Shown here: one piece after another, positions 47,515 through 58,129 of the stretch
Position numbering within the stretch: the first letter of the stretch is position 1
How the letters are laid out: the number at the start of each line of letters is the position of its first letter
DNA from: Stomorhina lunata
Taxonomy: Eukaryota > Arthropoda > Insecta > Diptera > Rhiniidae
Length of the DNA: 64,000 nt
Direction of reading: 5' to 3'
Assembly: GCA_933228675.1 (NCBI GenBank)
Contig: OW121741.1
Span: 71,746,629-71,810,628, forward strand
Position numbers and translations under genes: made by a program
The notes under the pieces: generated by a model
Told to the model about the DNA's origin: nothing
What the model saw: only the letters and a program-made list of their open reading frames with translations
The model's database searches: none

Positions 47515-47983
47515 ATTTAAGCTGTTTCCGTCATTTGGACTTATATGAGAGCTAGGGTCAAATGTGGACCGATTATCTCGAAATTTGGCAAATTGATTAC
47601 AGTTCTTACTAAAATTATGTATGCAAAAAATAAACCTAATTATCTTCGGATTTACGAGCGTTTTAGTGAATTTTGTCCCAAACGCACTAAGTTTTTAGAA
47701 AAGAGTTTGTATGGGAGCTATGGTCAAATATGGACCGATTTCAACGAAATTCGACACAGTAATTTAAGTTTTTTTAAGCAGTATTTGTTTTAAATTTCAT
47801 GAAAAAATATTGATGTTTGTGGCCAATATATCAATTCCGGGAAGTGGGACCTATGGGAGGTACCATAAATAATTTCAATAGCCATAGTCCTATTATCAAA
47901 ACAATGATCTGTGCCAAATTTCATGAAATTATCTTTAGAATTGCGACCTGTAGTTTGATTACAAGGTTTACAAGGGGGTCCAG

Positions 47984-48881
47984 TAGGGTTGCCAGTCAGG
48001 CTGGATTCGACTGGATTGTCCAGCTTTTTTAGTGCTTGTCCAGTGTCAAGATAAAATTAAATTTGTCCAGCTGACAGTTTAAGAATTGAAATTTTAAAAA
48101 CTTTTTCAAAAGTGTATTTTGTTTTCTTTTTTACTTAAGTGATTTATGCGCTGATTAATTGATTGCTTGATTAAGTCCATTTTGTAAAAAAATTACCCTC
48201 TATCAAATTTCCCCATTTTACTTACTTTACTTGAATCTCCTATATCAAAAACCTGTTAAGGGAAAGGCCGAGTGTATTTTAGGATTCCATGCGCCTCAAT
48301 CATGTGCGCATATTCTCCAATTCGTAGGTCAAGCTTGGAAAGATTTTAATCTACTTAGCCTTTCCATCGAATTTTCGGACGTCCTCTTTTTCATACAGCT
48401 CATTGTGTGTTCAATGTCGATATTCATTGTTGATGCAAACTAGTCTAAATATTTTTCGTAAAATCTTCCTCTCAAAAACTACAAGAATAGCTTTCCCTGC
48501 CTGTGCAGTGCCCATGATTCAACACCATATAATAACACGGGCAGCATAAGCGTTTTGTAGAGCGTAGCTTAAGTTTGTTTTGATTCATCGACCCATTTTA
48601 AAAGATTCCTTCTAGATACTCGTAAAGACGGCAGTTAAATCGCGCAATGTGCGTCCTATGATATCAATGTCACCGACAAACGCGATGTAGCAATTGTTTC
48701 AGACCTCGGACGATTTCATTTTCTCTCGATATCGCTGCGGTTAATTACGGTATTCGCAATTCGGTTTATAAAAAATTTAAAGATTCATCGAAGCAAATTT
48801 TTAAAGCAAGTTTTTTGTTATTAATGTCCAGCTAATTTTTGGTTTGTCAAGCTTTTTCAGAATTTGTGTCTGGCAACCCTA
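47984..48881. mobile_element. hAT-type element, 898 bp, with captured LINE piece
   Basis: The ends are perfect 12-bp inverted repeats, TAGGGTTGCCAG. The 8-bp GGGTCCAG is duplicated exactly (47976-47983 and 48882-48889). Copies of F2 at 32335 and 63655 read through this point (CTGGACCCCC on the other strand), confirming the empty site. The subterminal region repeats GTCCAGC at both ends. The interior holds a minus-strand LINE fragment at 48225-48660. Confidence 0.93.
48225..48660 (-). pseudogene. LINE C-terminal fragment inside the hAT
   Basis: On the minus strand, 48500-48590 reads approximately TLYKTLMLPVLLYGVESW with frame damage, a common LINE motif after the reverse transcriptase. 48330-48400 reads KRGRPKIRWKG, the conserved GRPKLRW motif, followed by the 3' end at about 48225-48290. 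It is a fragment of the same LINE type as the tails at 1556 and 37725. Confidence 0.65.
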
Positions 48882-49036
48882 GGGTCCAGCCAGCCAGCCA
48901 GACGGACGGACGGACATCGCTAAATCGACTCAGAAAGTGATTCTAAGCTTATTGGTATACTAAAATGCGTCTATGCGTTACATACATCAGCGCAAACTTA
49001 TAATACCCTTTCCACCTATGGTGATGAAGGGTATAA

Positions 49037-50105
49037 AAAGTCGACCCTATCTGGAATCCTAAACATCTCAGCTATAATATGGTGTGTATATTGTTTATAA
49101 ATTCGCAAAATTAGAAAAAAAAGAATTTTTTTCTATAGCGTGAATCAGTGTGAGATGTGACCTTTTCGAATTTGACCATTCATATAATTTTGTGACCTGT
49201 ACTTAGATTTCTTTAACTAATTCGCCGCTTTATGTGCTAAAGTGATTTGAAAAAGTAAAAGGTAACGATTTTGTGCGATAGATTAAAAAAGTTGCGTTTT
49301 TAAACGATCTAATTTCTAAATCTAATATTTTTTAGAACAACAATATTTTTTGGTATTAAAAAAAAAAACAAAATTTACGAAAAATTCAACAAAGTTTATT
49401 GTAAAAATTAAACTTTTTTAAAAATTGTTACGTTTTGATGCGGTTGACATTGCTTAGGTTTTTATAAAGACAAAAATTGACCACTCCTACTTTTGGTGGA
49501 AATTTTATTTAATTTATTTACTTTGAACTAATTTTATAAAAATTTATTAATTTATTTTGTTACAAATTTAGCAAAATTTAAGTGACCTAACCCTAGGGTC
49601 AACCAGCGGAGTTGAATGACATTTTTACTGAAATTTAGTAGACAATTTTGAATAAGTGGAATAAATTTAATTTTTCCCTATTTAAACTCACAGGGACAGC
49701 AAATTAGCCGTCAATCTTAGAATCAACCAGATACATTTTTACTTCTTATCATACTTTTGAATAGCCACATTACTCTCATTATAAAGATATTTTAATAAAA
49801 TAGTAAAAAGATTACGAAAATATAATTTTCGGTTGGAAATTTTCAATTCAATAATCATAACTAAAACAAAATCAGCGAATATTTAACGAACAATCTGTAT
49901 GTACTAAAAAGTTAGTTATAATACAGAAAATAATCTGATTGAAAAGTTATAATTGATTTTTGATTCTTGGTATTTTCTTATTTTTCAATGATGTTATATT
50001 TACTTTTTTTTTGGTTTTTCTCTGCTTAACTAATAAAAAAGTTTTTCTTTTGTTTTTTTTCATGTTTTGGACTTTCTTGTAATAAATTCAATCATCAATT
50101 TGTAG
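49037..50105. other. Repeat-free flank upstream of the coding exon
   Basis: AT-rich with no recognised repeat. A pyrimidine-rich stretch at about 50005-50085 leads to TTTGTAG ending at 50105, a possible 3' splice site. If it is used, the exon would start at 50106 and the same frame stays open to the ATG at 50178; TAG at 50103-50105 is then in the intron. No promoter is evident. Confidence 0.4.
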
Positions 50106-50177
50106 TCTTGTAAAATAACTAGAGCTGCTACAACATCGTTGACTACAGCTACGACAACTACTAAAGCTGGGCGGACA

Positions 50178-50559
50178 ATGGGCAACTCACAGGCATCAGC
50201 CACAAGGGCAGCAAATGCTGAGGGTGGTGGTGTTGAAGGTGGTGTGACTTCATCATCTTCGACAACATTTGGTGGTTCAATAAGAAGTCGTCGTGGTAGT
50301 AAAGTAAAAGTTTTTGGCCTTTTGGGTCAAAAGAAACCACCAAAAGAGCCGACGTCACCAACAACACCCACTTCTGTTAAAGCAGAAGATCTGCCACAAT
50401 TTGGTGGTACTAATGTGGCAAACACATCGAATGTTGCAGCGGGAAAAGCGACTGCAACCAAAACCATGGCTCGTGTAGAAAGCATCGATGAAGAGGCGGA
50501 ATTGCATCAAAAACATGACGCAGTTGTACGTCAATTGGATTTCGAACAAATGGAAATTC
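50178..50559 (+). CDS. Host gene, coding exon 1 (unidentified protein)
   Basis: ATG at 50178 in good context (CGGACAATGG) starts MGNSQASATRAANAEGGG. The frame is open upstream to TTG at 50139, but the ATG is the likelier start. The 127 full codons include a Gly/Ser-rich part, a basic SIRSRRGSKVKVFGLLGQKK stretch (about residues 36-60), a Pro/Thr run and an acidic, more helical end (ESIDEEAELHQKHDAVVRQL, then DFEQMEI). The exon ends at 50559 before GTAAGTTT, a strong 5' splice site, leaving one base (phase 1). MGN at the N-terminus could be a myristoylation site, but the residue at position 6 is Ala, so this is weak. GC content and codon use contrast with the AT-rich flanks. I do not recognise the protein family. 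The next exon is probably 56925-57590. Confidence 0.75.
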
Positions 50560-51585
50560 GTAAGTTTTTATTGTTTTTTTTTTATTTTATTCCTTCCTCC
50601 CTTTTCGTTATTATTGTTGTTATTATTGTAAATATATTATGCATTTACTTTTAGTTATATATATATTTATATATATGTGTATGTATGTTTCTATCCTCCA
50701 AGAAAAATAAATTGAAATTTGTTTTTAGTTTTTTTTTCGTTGCTTCGATTCGTTACTTTTCTTCTTCCGTTCACTCTTAATGTTAAAATTTTTCAATCTG
50801 TTTCAAATTTTAAACACTTCCTTTTCCTGTTACACTTGTTATGTTGTTCCCCTACTTGAAACCTCCCTTCCCCACCCAAAAGCTGTTCGTTCGCAAGTTA
50901 CAATATTTTCTGGGAGATGTTATCTCTTTTAAATGTTGTTATTCCTCAATTGGATTTTAAGGAGTTTTTTTTCTTCCTTGAACATTTTTTGTTTTCTAAG
51001 TGAATTTGAAAATTAATTATTATGGCATACTTTTAATTTCGCAATTATATAGACATTATTGGCACCGCTGTTGTTTTTTGTGTATGTTACAGTGTTTAAC
51101 AAAACAAGTGAAACAATGTCTTAAAAACTAGAAAATTTTCCCTTATTTCTTACTAATATCATATTGATCCATTATTCTTTTAACTAGTTTTGTTGCCCAC
51201 TGTCGCTATGTATGAACAATTTCTTTCTCAATTTTAAGTTTAACAAAATTTTACCTTCCAACTTATGAAAGAAGAAATAAACTTTATGTATTTTCTTTCC
51301 CCTCCCCCTCCTTCTCTTGGCCTTGTTGTGATAAATAGTTTTAATAAGTTACCGAAATGAATATTGAATAGTTTTTCACTTGAGACGATAAAAGAAAATT
51401 GCGTTTCATTTTTAATTAGAATGAAGCTAATTGCAATTAAATTGTCATTGTCTTAAAATCATTATTGGTAGCAAAATTAAGTTCATAACCAAAATAAACC
51501 ATCGAAGCATTTAATTTATAATTTGATTTATTATTAAAATTATTTTACTCTCAAAAAGACTTAGGAAATTTTTAAGTTTGAAAAA

Positions 51586-51760
51586 ACAAGTAAGAGGTTT
51601 ATTGGGCTGTGCTGAAAATCATGTACCCACCATTGAAACTTATTACATTTATAAAAAAAATTTGTTCCATACATATGGCAAAATGTGGACCGATTGGTAA
51701 TCGATATTGTTGAAAATCCATTTGTAGTAACCACGGGTCGGCGCAAAGAGAAAAGAACAA
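51586..51760 (+). repeat. F-family terminus, short fragment
   Basis: ACAAGTAAGAGGTTTATTGG followed by GCTGTGC and GTACCCACCATTGAAAC matches the F1 start in degraded form. It then breaks down near 51760. From 51840 to 51950 the DNA is T-rich with a TCAAAAATTTTTC motif repeated. Confidence 0.5.
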
Positions 51761-51954
51761 AAAATAGTCGGCAGAGTTGCCGCTTTTTCATACTTTTAAC
51801 TAAAATAGGTATTTTTTTCAATGTTTAGTTCTGACGTTTTAAAAAGAAATAGTTTCCACACCTTTTTTTTAAATATTTTTATCAAAAATTTTTCTATAGA
51901 AAATTTTCTTAAAAAAAATTTTTTTTTTTTTATCAAAAATTTTTCAATAGAAAT

Positions 51955-54104
51955 AGGTTAGAGTTTGTCATTCAGTTTGTAATTTTTTCATTATTCGTCT
52001 TAGACCCCATGAAAATTATACCGATCGACTCAGAATCGCCAGGAGAGTCGATTTAACCATGTCCGTCTGTCCGTCTGTCTGTGTGTCAAAATCAAGTTTG
52101 TGGAGCTCCTGGTTCCAGACGAATTATGCACCAGATTTTAGGAAATTTCCCTACGCAGCACGCTATTTAATTAAAATCGGCCCATAAACAGCCGAGATAT
52201 CGCTAAAATACTAAACTTCGATGACGAATTTTAAAAATTTTTTTGAAAAATACAGTTTTAAAAAAAAAAAAAAATTTTTAATTCTCATCGAATTTTGAAT
52301 TTTGGCGATATATCTGGTGTTTATAGACCGATTTTGAAAAAATTTAATAGCATGTTGCGTTGAAGTATTTTCTAAAATCTGATATATAATTCAAAATTTA
52401 AAAAAAATACTGTTTTTTTAATTTTTTAAAATTTGTCAATTTGCGTACATCGATAACTTTTGCTTTGGCGATATCTCAGTTTTTGATCTACCGATTTTGA
52501 TGAAATTTAATAGTGTGCAGCGTTGAATGATTTCCCAAAATTTGATATACAGTTCCATAAACTTTTTTAAAAAAACACAATTTTTTAAATTTTGTTTTTT
52601 AAAAATACAATTTAAAAAAAAAATTTAATTCTCATCGAATTTGAATTTTGAGGATATTTTTGGTGTTTATAGAACGATTTTGATAAAATTTAATAGCATG
52701 ATGAGTTGGAGTATTTTCTAAAATCTCATATGTAATTCAATTTTTTTTTTTAAACCGTTTTTTTTAAATTTGTCAATTTGCGTACATCGATATCTTTTGC
52801 TTTGGTAATATCTCGGTTATTGATGTATGATTTGATGAAAATCAACTGTATGCTGGGTTGAATGATTTCCTAAAATTTTGATATACAGTTCAAAAAACTT
52901 AAAAAAAAACAGTTTTTTGACGAAATTACAATTTTTTTATGAAAAATACAGTTTTTTAAACAAAATTTTTTTAAATTCTCATCGAATTTTGAATTTTGGC
53001 GATATCTCTGGTGTTTATAGATCGATTTTGATCAAATTTAATAGCATGCTGAAATGGAGTATTCTCTAAAATCTGATATATAATTCGAAATTAAAAAAAA
53101 TATATTGTTTTTTTCAAAATTTTTTTCTTAAATATGCCAATTTGCGTACATCGATATATTTTCTTTGGCGATATCTCAGTTATTGATCCACCAATTTTGA
53201 TGAAATTCAATAGTGTGTTGCGTTGAATGGTTTCCTAAAATTTTATATACAGTTCAAAACATTTAAAAAATATATATATATAGTTTTTTAAAAAAACATA
53301 GTTATTTTGAAAAATACAGTTATTAAAAAAATCTTAATTCCCATCGAATTTTGAATTTTGGCGATATCTCTGGTATTTAAAGAATATAAAAAAATTGTAA
53401 TTTAGCATCGAATTTCGAGTTTTGTCTATATCTCAGTTGTAAGTAGAATTATATGTTACAATTTAATAGTGTACTTCGTAGAACACTATTAACATATATT
53501 ACCTTTACATATAAGATATGTCGGTATGTCATCCAGAAGCTCATCAAACTTGATTTCAGCATACCGAAATATGTCTTAAATAAGTGACTTTTGAACATTA
53601 TGATGGCCTTTATTCATATCTTATGTACGTGTTGTTGCCAAAAGTCTAATCTAAATAGGTCCGCTAAATATTCTCATTAAAGTAACCATTTAATCGGTCC
53701 TCTAATTTTAAAAATATATACGACCTCTCTCAAGGTGCGAAATGTTACAATGCTGTGTAATTTGTATTTTTATTTACCTCCAAAATGTTTTGGGCCCAAT
53801 ATAAAACAAGGTTATTCACTAATTAATGTATTATTCATATATCGCCTAAAAATTAAATTTATGAGGACATACATATGTACATTTAAAAGACGTGTTAATT
53901 ATCGAGATTTTAAACTTTTTCAGATTAGAAAATCAATATACATATGTATATTAGTATTTTTGTAGGATACACCTAAATCAGTCTTCAGAAACATACATAC
54001 TTGTAATTGACCAAAAACTCTTTCCAGTCTGTACTTTAGTTTTGTAACACCATTGGTGAAGGGTATTTAAAGTTCGGCATAGCCGAACATAGCATGCTTA
54101 CTCA
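51955..54104 (-). repeat. F3 dispersed repeat
   Basis: The left part has CCATGAAAATTATACCGATC, matching the F3 phrase near 27420 in reverse, plus a GTCCGTCTGTCCGTCTGTCTG-type run near 52055. The right end shows ACCATTGGTGAAGGGTA and the hairpin GTTCGGCATAGCCGAAC at 54071-54087, then the family terminus in reverse. The central 52280-53400 is a tandem repeat of about 350 bp. Confidence 0.75.
52280..53400. repeat. Tandem repeat of about 350 bp within F3
   Basis: The phrase TTCTCATCGAATTTTGAAT (with small changes) starts near 52282, 52630, 52977 and 53337, giving periods of about 348, 347 and 360 bp. Each unit also holds GTCAATTTGCGTACATCGAT and GGCGATATCTCAG. Three full units and part of a fourth are present. 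Confidence 0.75.
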
Positions 54105-54199
54105 TTTATATTAATATAATTTTAAATTATTAATATAAATTATAAATTAAATAATGTTATCTTTCCTTTTACAACTAAATCTTAAATGGACGAAATGTA

Positions 54200-55275
54200 G
54201 CAAAAACTGCAAATTCTCTCATTTATTCCCATACAAAAGTTCAAAAACTTTGGGACCTTTTAAGAGCTGTTTCAAGACGTTGTGACAGGGTGTTAAGAAA
54301 TTTCCCAGACACTGCTATAGCGACATCGTCCGCGTATGCGATGGTGTTGAATCTCAGAGAATCTAATTCAGTGAGCAGTATATTTATGACAAGGTTCCAC
54401 AGGAGAGGGGATAGTACGCCTCCGTTTGGAGTCCCTTGACATAGTGCCTTGTAGATTGTAGCAGAGCCCATGGTTGAGCTCATGACTCTGTAGGTTATAT
54501 ACAAACGAGATAATAGATTTATCCATTGCCGACATAATCGATTCTGGTTCTATGTTGTTAAAAGCGCCTTCTATGTCTAGAAAGGCGGCAAGTGTATACT
54601 CGTCAAATTTAAGAGATTTTTAATATGACTTATTAATAAGAGTAGTGTGGTCTCAACAGATTTGCCTTTGTTATATGCATGCTGTGAGCTGGAGAGTAGA
54701 ATTGGATCAATTGAAGCTCGTCAAAGATGCGCTCTAATGTTTTAAGAAGGAAGGAGCAAATACTGATAGGTCTAAAGTCCTTCGGTTTCGTATGTTTACT
54801 CGTAGCTTTATCTGCTTTTGGGATAAAAACAACGTTGCACCTGCTCAAGGCTTTTGGTAAACGAGATAGCCTGTGACAACCGTCGTATGTGTAGGGCGGT
54901 GTTGCCAGGATTTTGTGAAGTCTACTGGAATCGGCAGAAGCTTCGACACTACTGATAAAGTTCCTCCAAGACTGTCTCTTCGCATTTCTAACTAGGCTTA
55001 TGAATCGATTAACAGAGGCTTTATAGGGGGTCCAGTTAGCGGTCCTTTTGGTCTCGTTCTCCTGAGTGTCGTAATGTCAGAGAACCACCAGCGGGGGGTT
55101 TCTTTTTACCTCTGCTAAAGTTGAGTCTATAAGCCATATTCGTGGCTTGGTCTAGCGCGTTAGTTAGTACGTTTACCGCCTGGTCAATGTAGTCTCGAGT
55201 GCTGATACTCGGAAAAGGGGGAAGGAGGCCGTCCAGGGAGGCCATGTGGATATCCCAGTTCATCTTCTTCCATAT
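54200..55275 (-). pseudogene. R1/LOA-like LINE reverse transcriptase remnant
   Basis: On the minus strand from right to left: a linker segment (55036-55263), then reverse transcriptase motifs VVFIPKADK and DFRPISICSFLLKTLERIF (54720-54848), QGTPNGGVLSPLLWNLVIN and the catalytic box AYADDVAIAVSGKFLNTLSQ (54241-54470). The YADD active site is kept, but frames shift between blocks and the ends are missing, so it is dead. The QGTPxGGVLSPLLWNLVIN wording is typical of the R1/LOA/I side of insect LINEs. It lies antisense within the host intron. Confidence 0.8.
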
Positions 55276-55544
55276 AGTTCATCCATTCAATATAGCGATG
55301 ATCCAAAAAGAAGCAGTCATTGGAGACATTCCAGTTGTCAAGGCTGAGTATATGGAGCCAACTACCGTGATGTCAAGAACTTCCTGCCTATTAGCAACTA
55401 CAAACGTAGGTTCTTTCCCAGAGTTAACAACCTCTAAATTGTTATATTCTTTATAAAATTAAAAATTAATTCACCTCCTGTATTAGTAGTTATTCCACTG
55501 TAATCCTGGCTTATGAGATATGACACCGATAACACATGTTAATC
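55276..55544. other. Unassigned DNA between two LINE remnants
   Basis: Possibly more of the upstream coding part of the R1/LOA-like LINE (the minus-strand endonuclease end), but no motif is clear enough to state. Confidence 0.3.
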
Positions 55545-56565
55545 AAGCCTAAAGCATGCGGTTATGGTGTTTTTTTTTTGTGTATTGGACCAACACTCAG
55601 GGGATGACCTCTATGTATGCATTGTGATGGAACTAGGAAAAAAGGTTGTATGAAAAAGGATAGAGGGAGTAGTGTTATTCGATTTGAACCTTAGGATATC
55701 ATAATTAGAGGGGAAGACTGATGCAGGAAGATTATTCCACATTCGTGCTGTGCGCTAAAAACGAGTTTTCTCTTTAGTACGTCATGCGATCCACTGGAAA
55801 ATAGACTACAAAGGAATAAGCTCTTGTTGAGTTACGTGTGCTACGAAGAAATGTACGAGTTTCAGGAACAAGATCCTTAATTTTGTTTGAGCACATGCCA
55901 TTATAGTGGAGATAGAACAGTGAAACGCAACCCACACACATTACGACTATGCTCCAATGAGGCAATAGAGTTGGCTACCCCACTGTCACCGATAAGCACC
56001 TTCGCCCTCTCTTGTACACACGAGAAGCTTCAAAATAGACTTGTATTCCAGAGTTGTATTCCATTTTCGTTCGGATATAAGTGGTACAGATATTAAGGAG
56101 ATCAGTTGGAGTGAAGTATGTCTTACACCGCTTTAGAAAGCCGAGACAATTATATGCTTCTTTCGACACTTGAAAAACGTGAAGTCCAACGCATATCACA
56201 CCGAGTTTTCATACCGAGAACATTAAGAGTTTCTGATTCCTCAATATTTTTACCACCCATACTTACAGATGATACAACATTATTCGTAAAGCGTTTGTGT
56301 GTTAATACACAACATTGGCTCTTTCGAGCGTTGAAATCGACCCTATTAGAAAGACCCCAATTGGATATTGAAGAAAGGTCGGAATTAAGCTTATCATTCA
56401 TGGTTTTCCTCTTGGAATTGATATCCAACATGCTTGGCCTATAGTTGAATGAATACGAATGACAAATGTTGCTATCATCTGCAAAAGAGTAGATAGGATT
56501 GGAAGTTTGACATAGAAGGTCATTTAAAAAAATAAGAAATAGAGTAGGAATAAGAAAAAGTTTTT
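55545..56565 (-). pseudogene. CR1-like LINE ORF2 C-terminal remnant
   Basis: On the minus strand, 56470-56565 reads FLIFLNDLLCQTSN and then PIYSFADDSNICHSYSF, the reverse transcriptase palm with FADDS in place of YADD. It continues as SSISNWGLSNRVDFNARKSQ (56300-56380), then CLGFLKRCKTYFTPTDLLNI and an IRTKMEYNS motif (56040-56150). The C-terminal part CVGCVSLFYLHYNGMCS and LRSTRNSTRAYS (55790-55930) follows. This order and wording fit CR1/jockey-type fly LINEs. It breaks at about 56150 and 55970 by frame changes, and the N-terminal half is absent. The plus-strand frames at 55887-56444 are shadows. Confidence 0.8.
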
Positions 56566-56924
56566 AATTATATCACGATATCGCTACCCAGTCTGTTTAG
56601 CGTTTGTGAACAACTTGTAATGTTTAAGTTGTGTAAAGTTTTTTAGATTTACACATTTTAGGTAAAGTTTAATATATAACAATCATATCGTATCTTTTTC
56701 TAAATGATCCATATTATACTCATGTTAACCAGATAACTTGTTATCGATATCTTTTAAACTTTGATATAGTTGTTTATTAAACTTTGTAGTTATTTGCATG
56801 GTAATTTCTCGAAAATATGTTTGTGATTTGTTAATGCTCTTCTTCCTTTTTAAATATTTTGTTGAGAAATCTATCATACCAATTTGTTTAAAGTTAACTT
56901 TTAAAATATTTAAACTTCTAACAG

Positions 56925-57590
56925 GACAAAAATCTCGACCAACTGAAACGAAAAACAAATCAGAAATATTTATCAAATGTAAAAGCAACATATCAAACGA
57001 TAACTATCGAACTGATAAAGCTCAGCAGACGCACAGAAAACGACCAGCACCAAAACCACCAACGAACTTAGCAGAGACAACAACCACTAAAACTAAAGAT
57101 GAAACATGCATGGCATCGAGCTCAAATGCTAGGGCACAAAATGACAACGATAACGCACAACAAGATCATAGAGAATTTATCGAAAAATTAATAGATTCCA
57201 CAATCAAAATAGAGAACTTAGAAAGAGAGGAAAACAAACAAGAGTTTACCAGAGATAAAACACAATTATCGACAAAAACATTTAAACTTGTTGACGAATT
57301 AAACAAGAAAGAGAATTCAGAAAACGTTAGCAGAGAAGAGTTAACTAAAACACCGGCTACAGTAACTGATACCGAACAAATGACAAATGTTCGAACACAA
57401 CACGAACCAATAACCACTAAAAACATTTCCAATACAACTAATCAAATGTTGGCTGGAAGTAGAATATTTGAACGAAAAACCGGGAGCGACGAACCATCAG
57501 ATCAGCTGCTGGAAGACCAACCTCATCAACATCAGCTTCGTGTTATGCTTGAGAGAAATGGTAAAAAACTAAAAAGCCAAACATACAAAC
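56925..57590 (+). CDS. Host gene, coding exon 2 (unidentified protein)
   Basis: The segment follows ATTTAAACTTCTAACAG, a good 3' splice site, and is preceded by intron-like AT-rich DNA. It enters in phase 1: GA completes the C left by exon 1 to give CGA (Arg), so the protein reads FEQMEI-R-QKSRPTETKNKSEI. The 222 codons are rich in Thr, Asn, Lys, Glu and Gln; RKRPAPKPPTNLAE (about 45 codons in) has a PxxP-type proline motif that could bind SH3 domains. The rest (FIEKLIDSTIKIENLEREE, then many Thr/Glu) may form short helices, otherwise disordered. The likely donor is GTAAATATTT at 57591; GTAAAAAACT at 57561 is an alternative, also phase 1. No stop occurs before either, so more exons must follow. 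I do not recognise the family. Confidence 0.65.
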
Positions 57591-57732
57591 GTAAATATTT
57601 AAACAAAATTGTATCTCTCCGATATATTTTTGTTATTGTTTGTATACCCTACACCACAATAGGTGTGAAGGATGCTATAGGTTTGCACAGTTGTTTGCAA
57701 CCAACCACTTTCCAAATTGATTTAACGATATA
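57591..57732 (+). other. Start of the next intron, with repeat remnant
   Basis: It contains TATACCCTACACCACAATAG followed by GTGTGAAGG, a phrase that resembles the inner ends of the F families. The open frame runs on from exon 2 until 57763, but this part looks like repeat and not protein. Confidence 0.4.
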
Positions 57733-58129
57733 CAGTGGTGGCAAAAATATTAAGAACGGGTGAACAATTGTATATTTTCTTAAATTTTTATTTACTCTTA
57801 CATAAATAAAATAAAGTAACTACGTTAAATTAAACATATTCAATTAAACATATTCAAAACGTACAGTAGCTCTGCATAATTCTTTTAAAAAATAACAAAA
57901 ACTTTTTATATTTTGCAAAATATTATACTTTTTTTGTTTAAAAATACCATCAAATCCTAATATTATTTCAGTATTTAGTTGAAGCTCCATTTATTTTATC
58001 ACTCCATGGCTTTGAGCCCACAAGGTTTACGCAAACACTCGGAGAACTGGAGTACCACGATTCCTAATTTTGTTTCCACATTTAGTCCCTATTTTTACTT
58101 TAAAATCTGCAGTTTGTTTTTTAGGACTC

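Larger units (their letters stand above)
47515..49036 (+). repeat. F2 dispersed repeat, 5'-truncated, split by a hAT
   Basis: It resembles 32178-32780 read in reverse: GGTCAAATGTGGACCGATT near 47558, TTCCGGGAAGTGGGACCTAT at 47832, GACGGACGGACGGACATCGC near 48901, GCGTTACATACATCAGCGC near 48975, and the end ACCTATGGTGATGAAGGGTA. A hAT element interrupts it at GGGTCCAG. The frames at 47545-48032 are repeat frames. Confidence 0.8.
50560..56924 (+). other. Intron of the host gene, filled with repeats
   Basis: It begins GTAAGTTT at 50560 and ends TTCTAACAG at 56924. The first kilobase (50560-51580) is repeat-poor and T/C-rich. After that come a short F1-type terminus, a reverse F3 and two minus-strand LINE remnants. 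The exon link is inferred from matching splice phases and codon style, not from transcripts. Confidence 0.55.

Noticed and set aside
50139..50177. TTG start for exon 1
   Set aside because: A eukaryotic gene would use the ATG at 50178, which has a good context; the extra Thr-rich residues look like leader or upstream exon sequence.
55887..56444. Plus-strand frames of 69 and 108 codons
   Set aside because: They are opposite-strand shadows of the CR1-like reverse transcriptase remnant.
56798..56924. Start of the exon 2 protein at 56798 (MVISRKYVCDLLMLFFLF)
   Set aside because: The hydrophobic frame is AT-rich intron sequence before a strong acceptor; codon style changes at 56925.
57591..57763. 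Extension of the exon 2 frame to 57763
   Set aside because: The stretch after 57590 contains an F-like repeat phrase and follows plausible splice donors.
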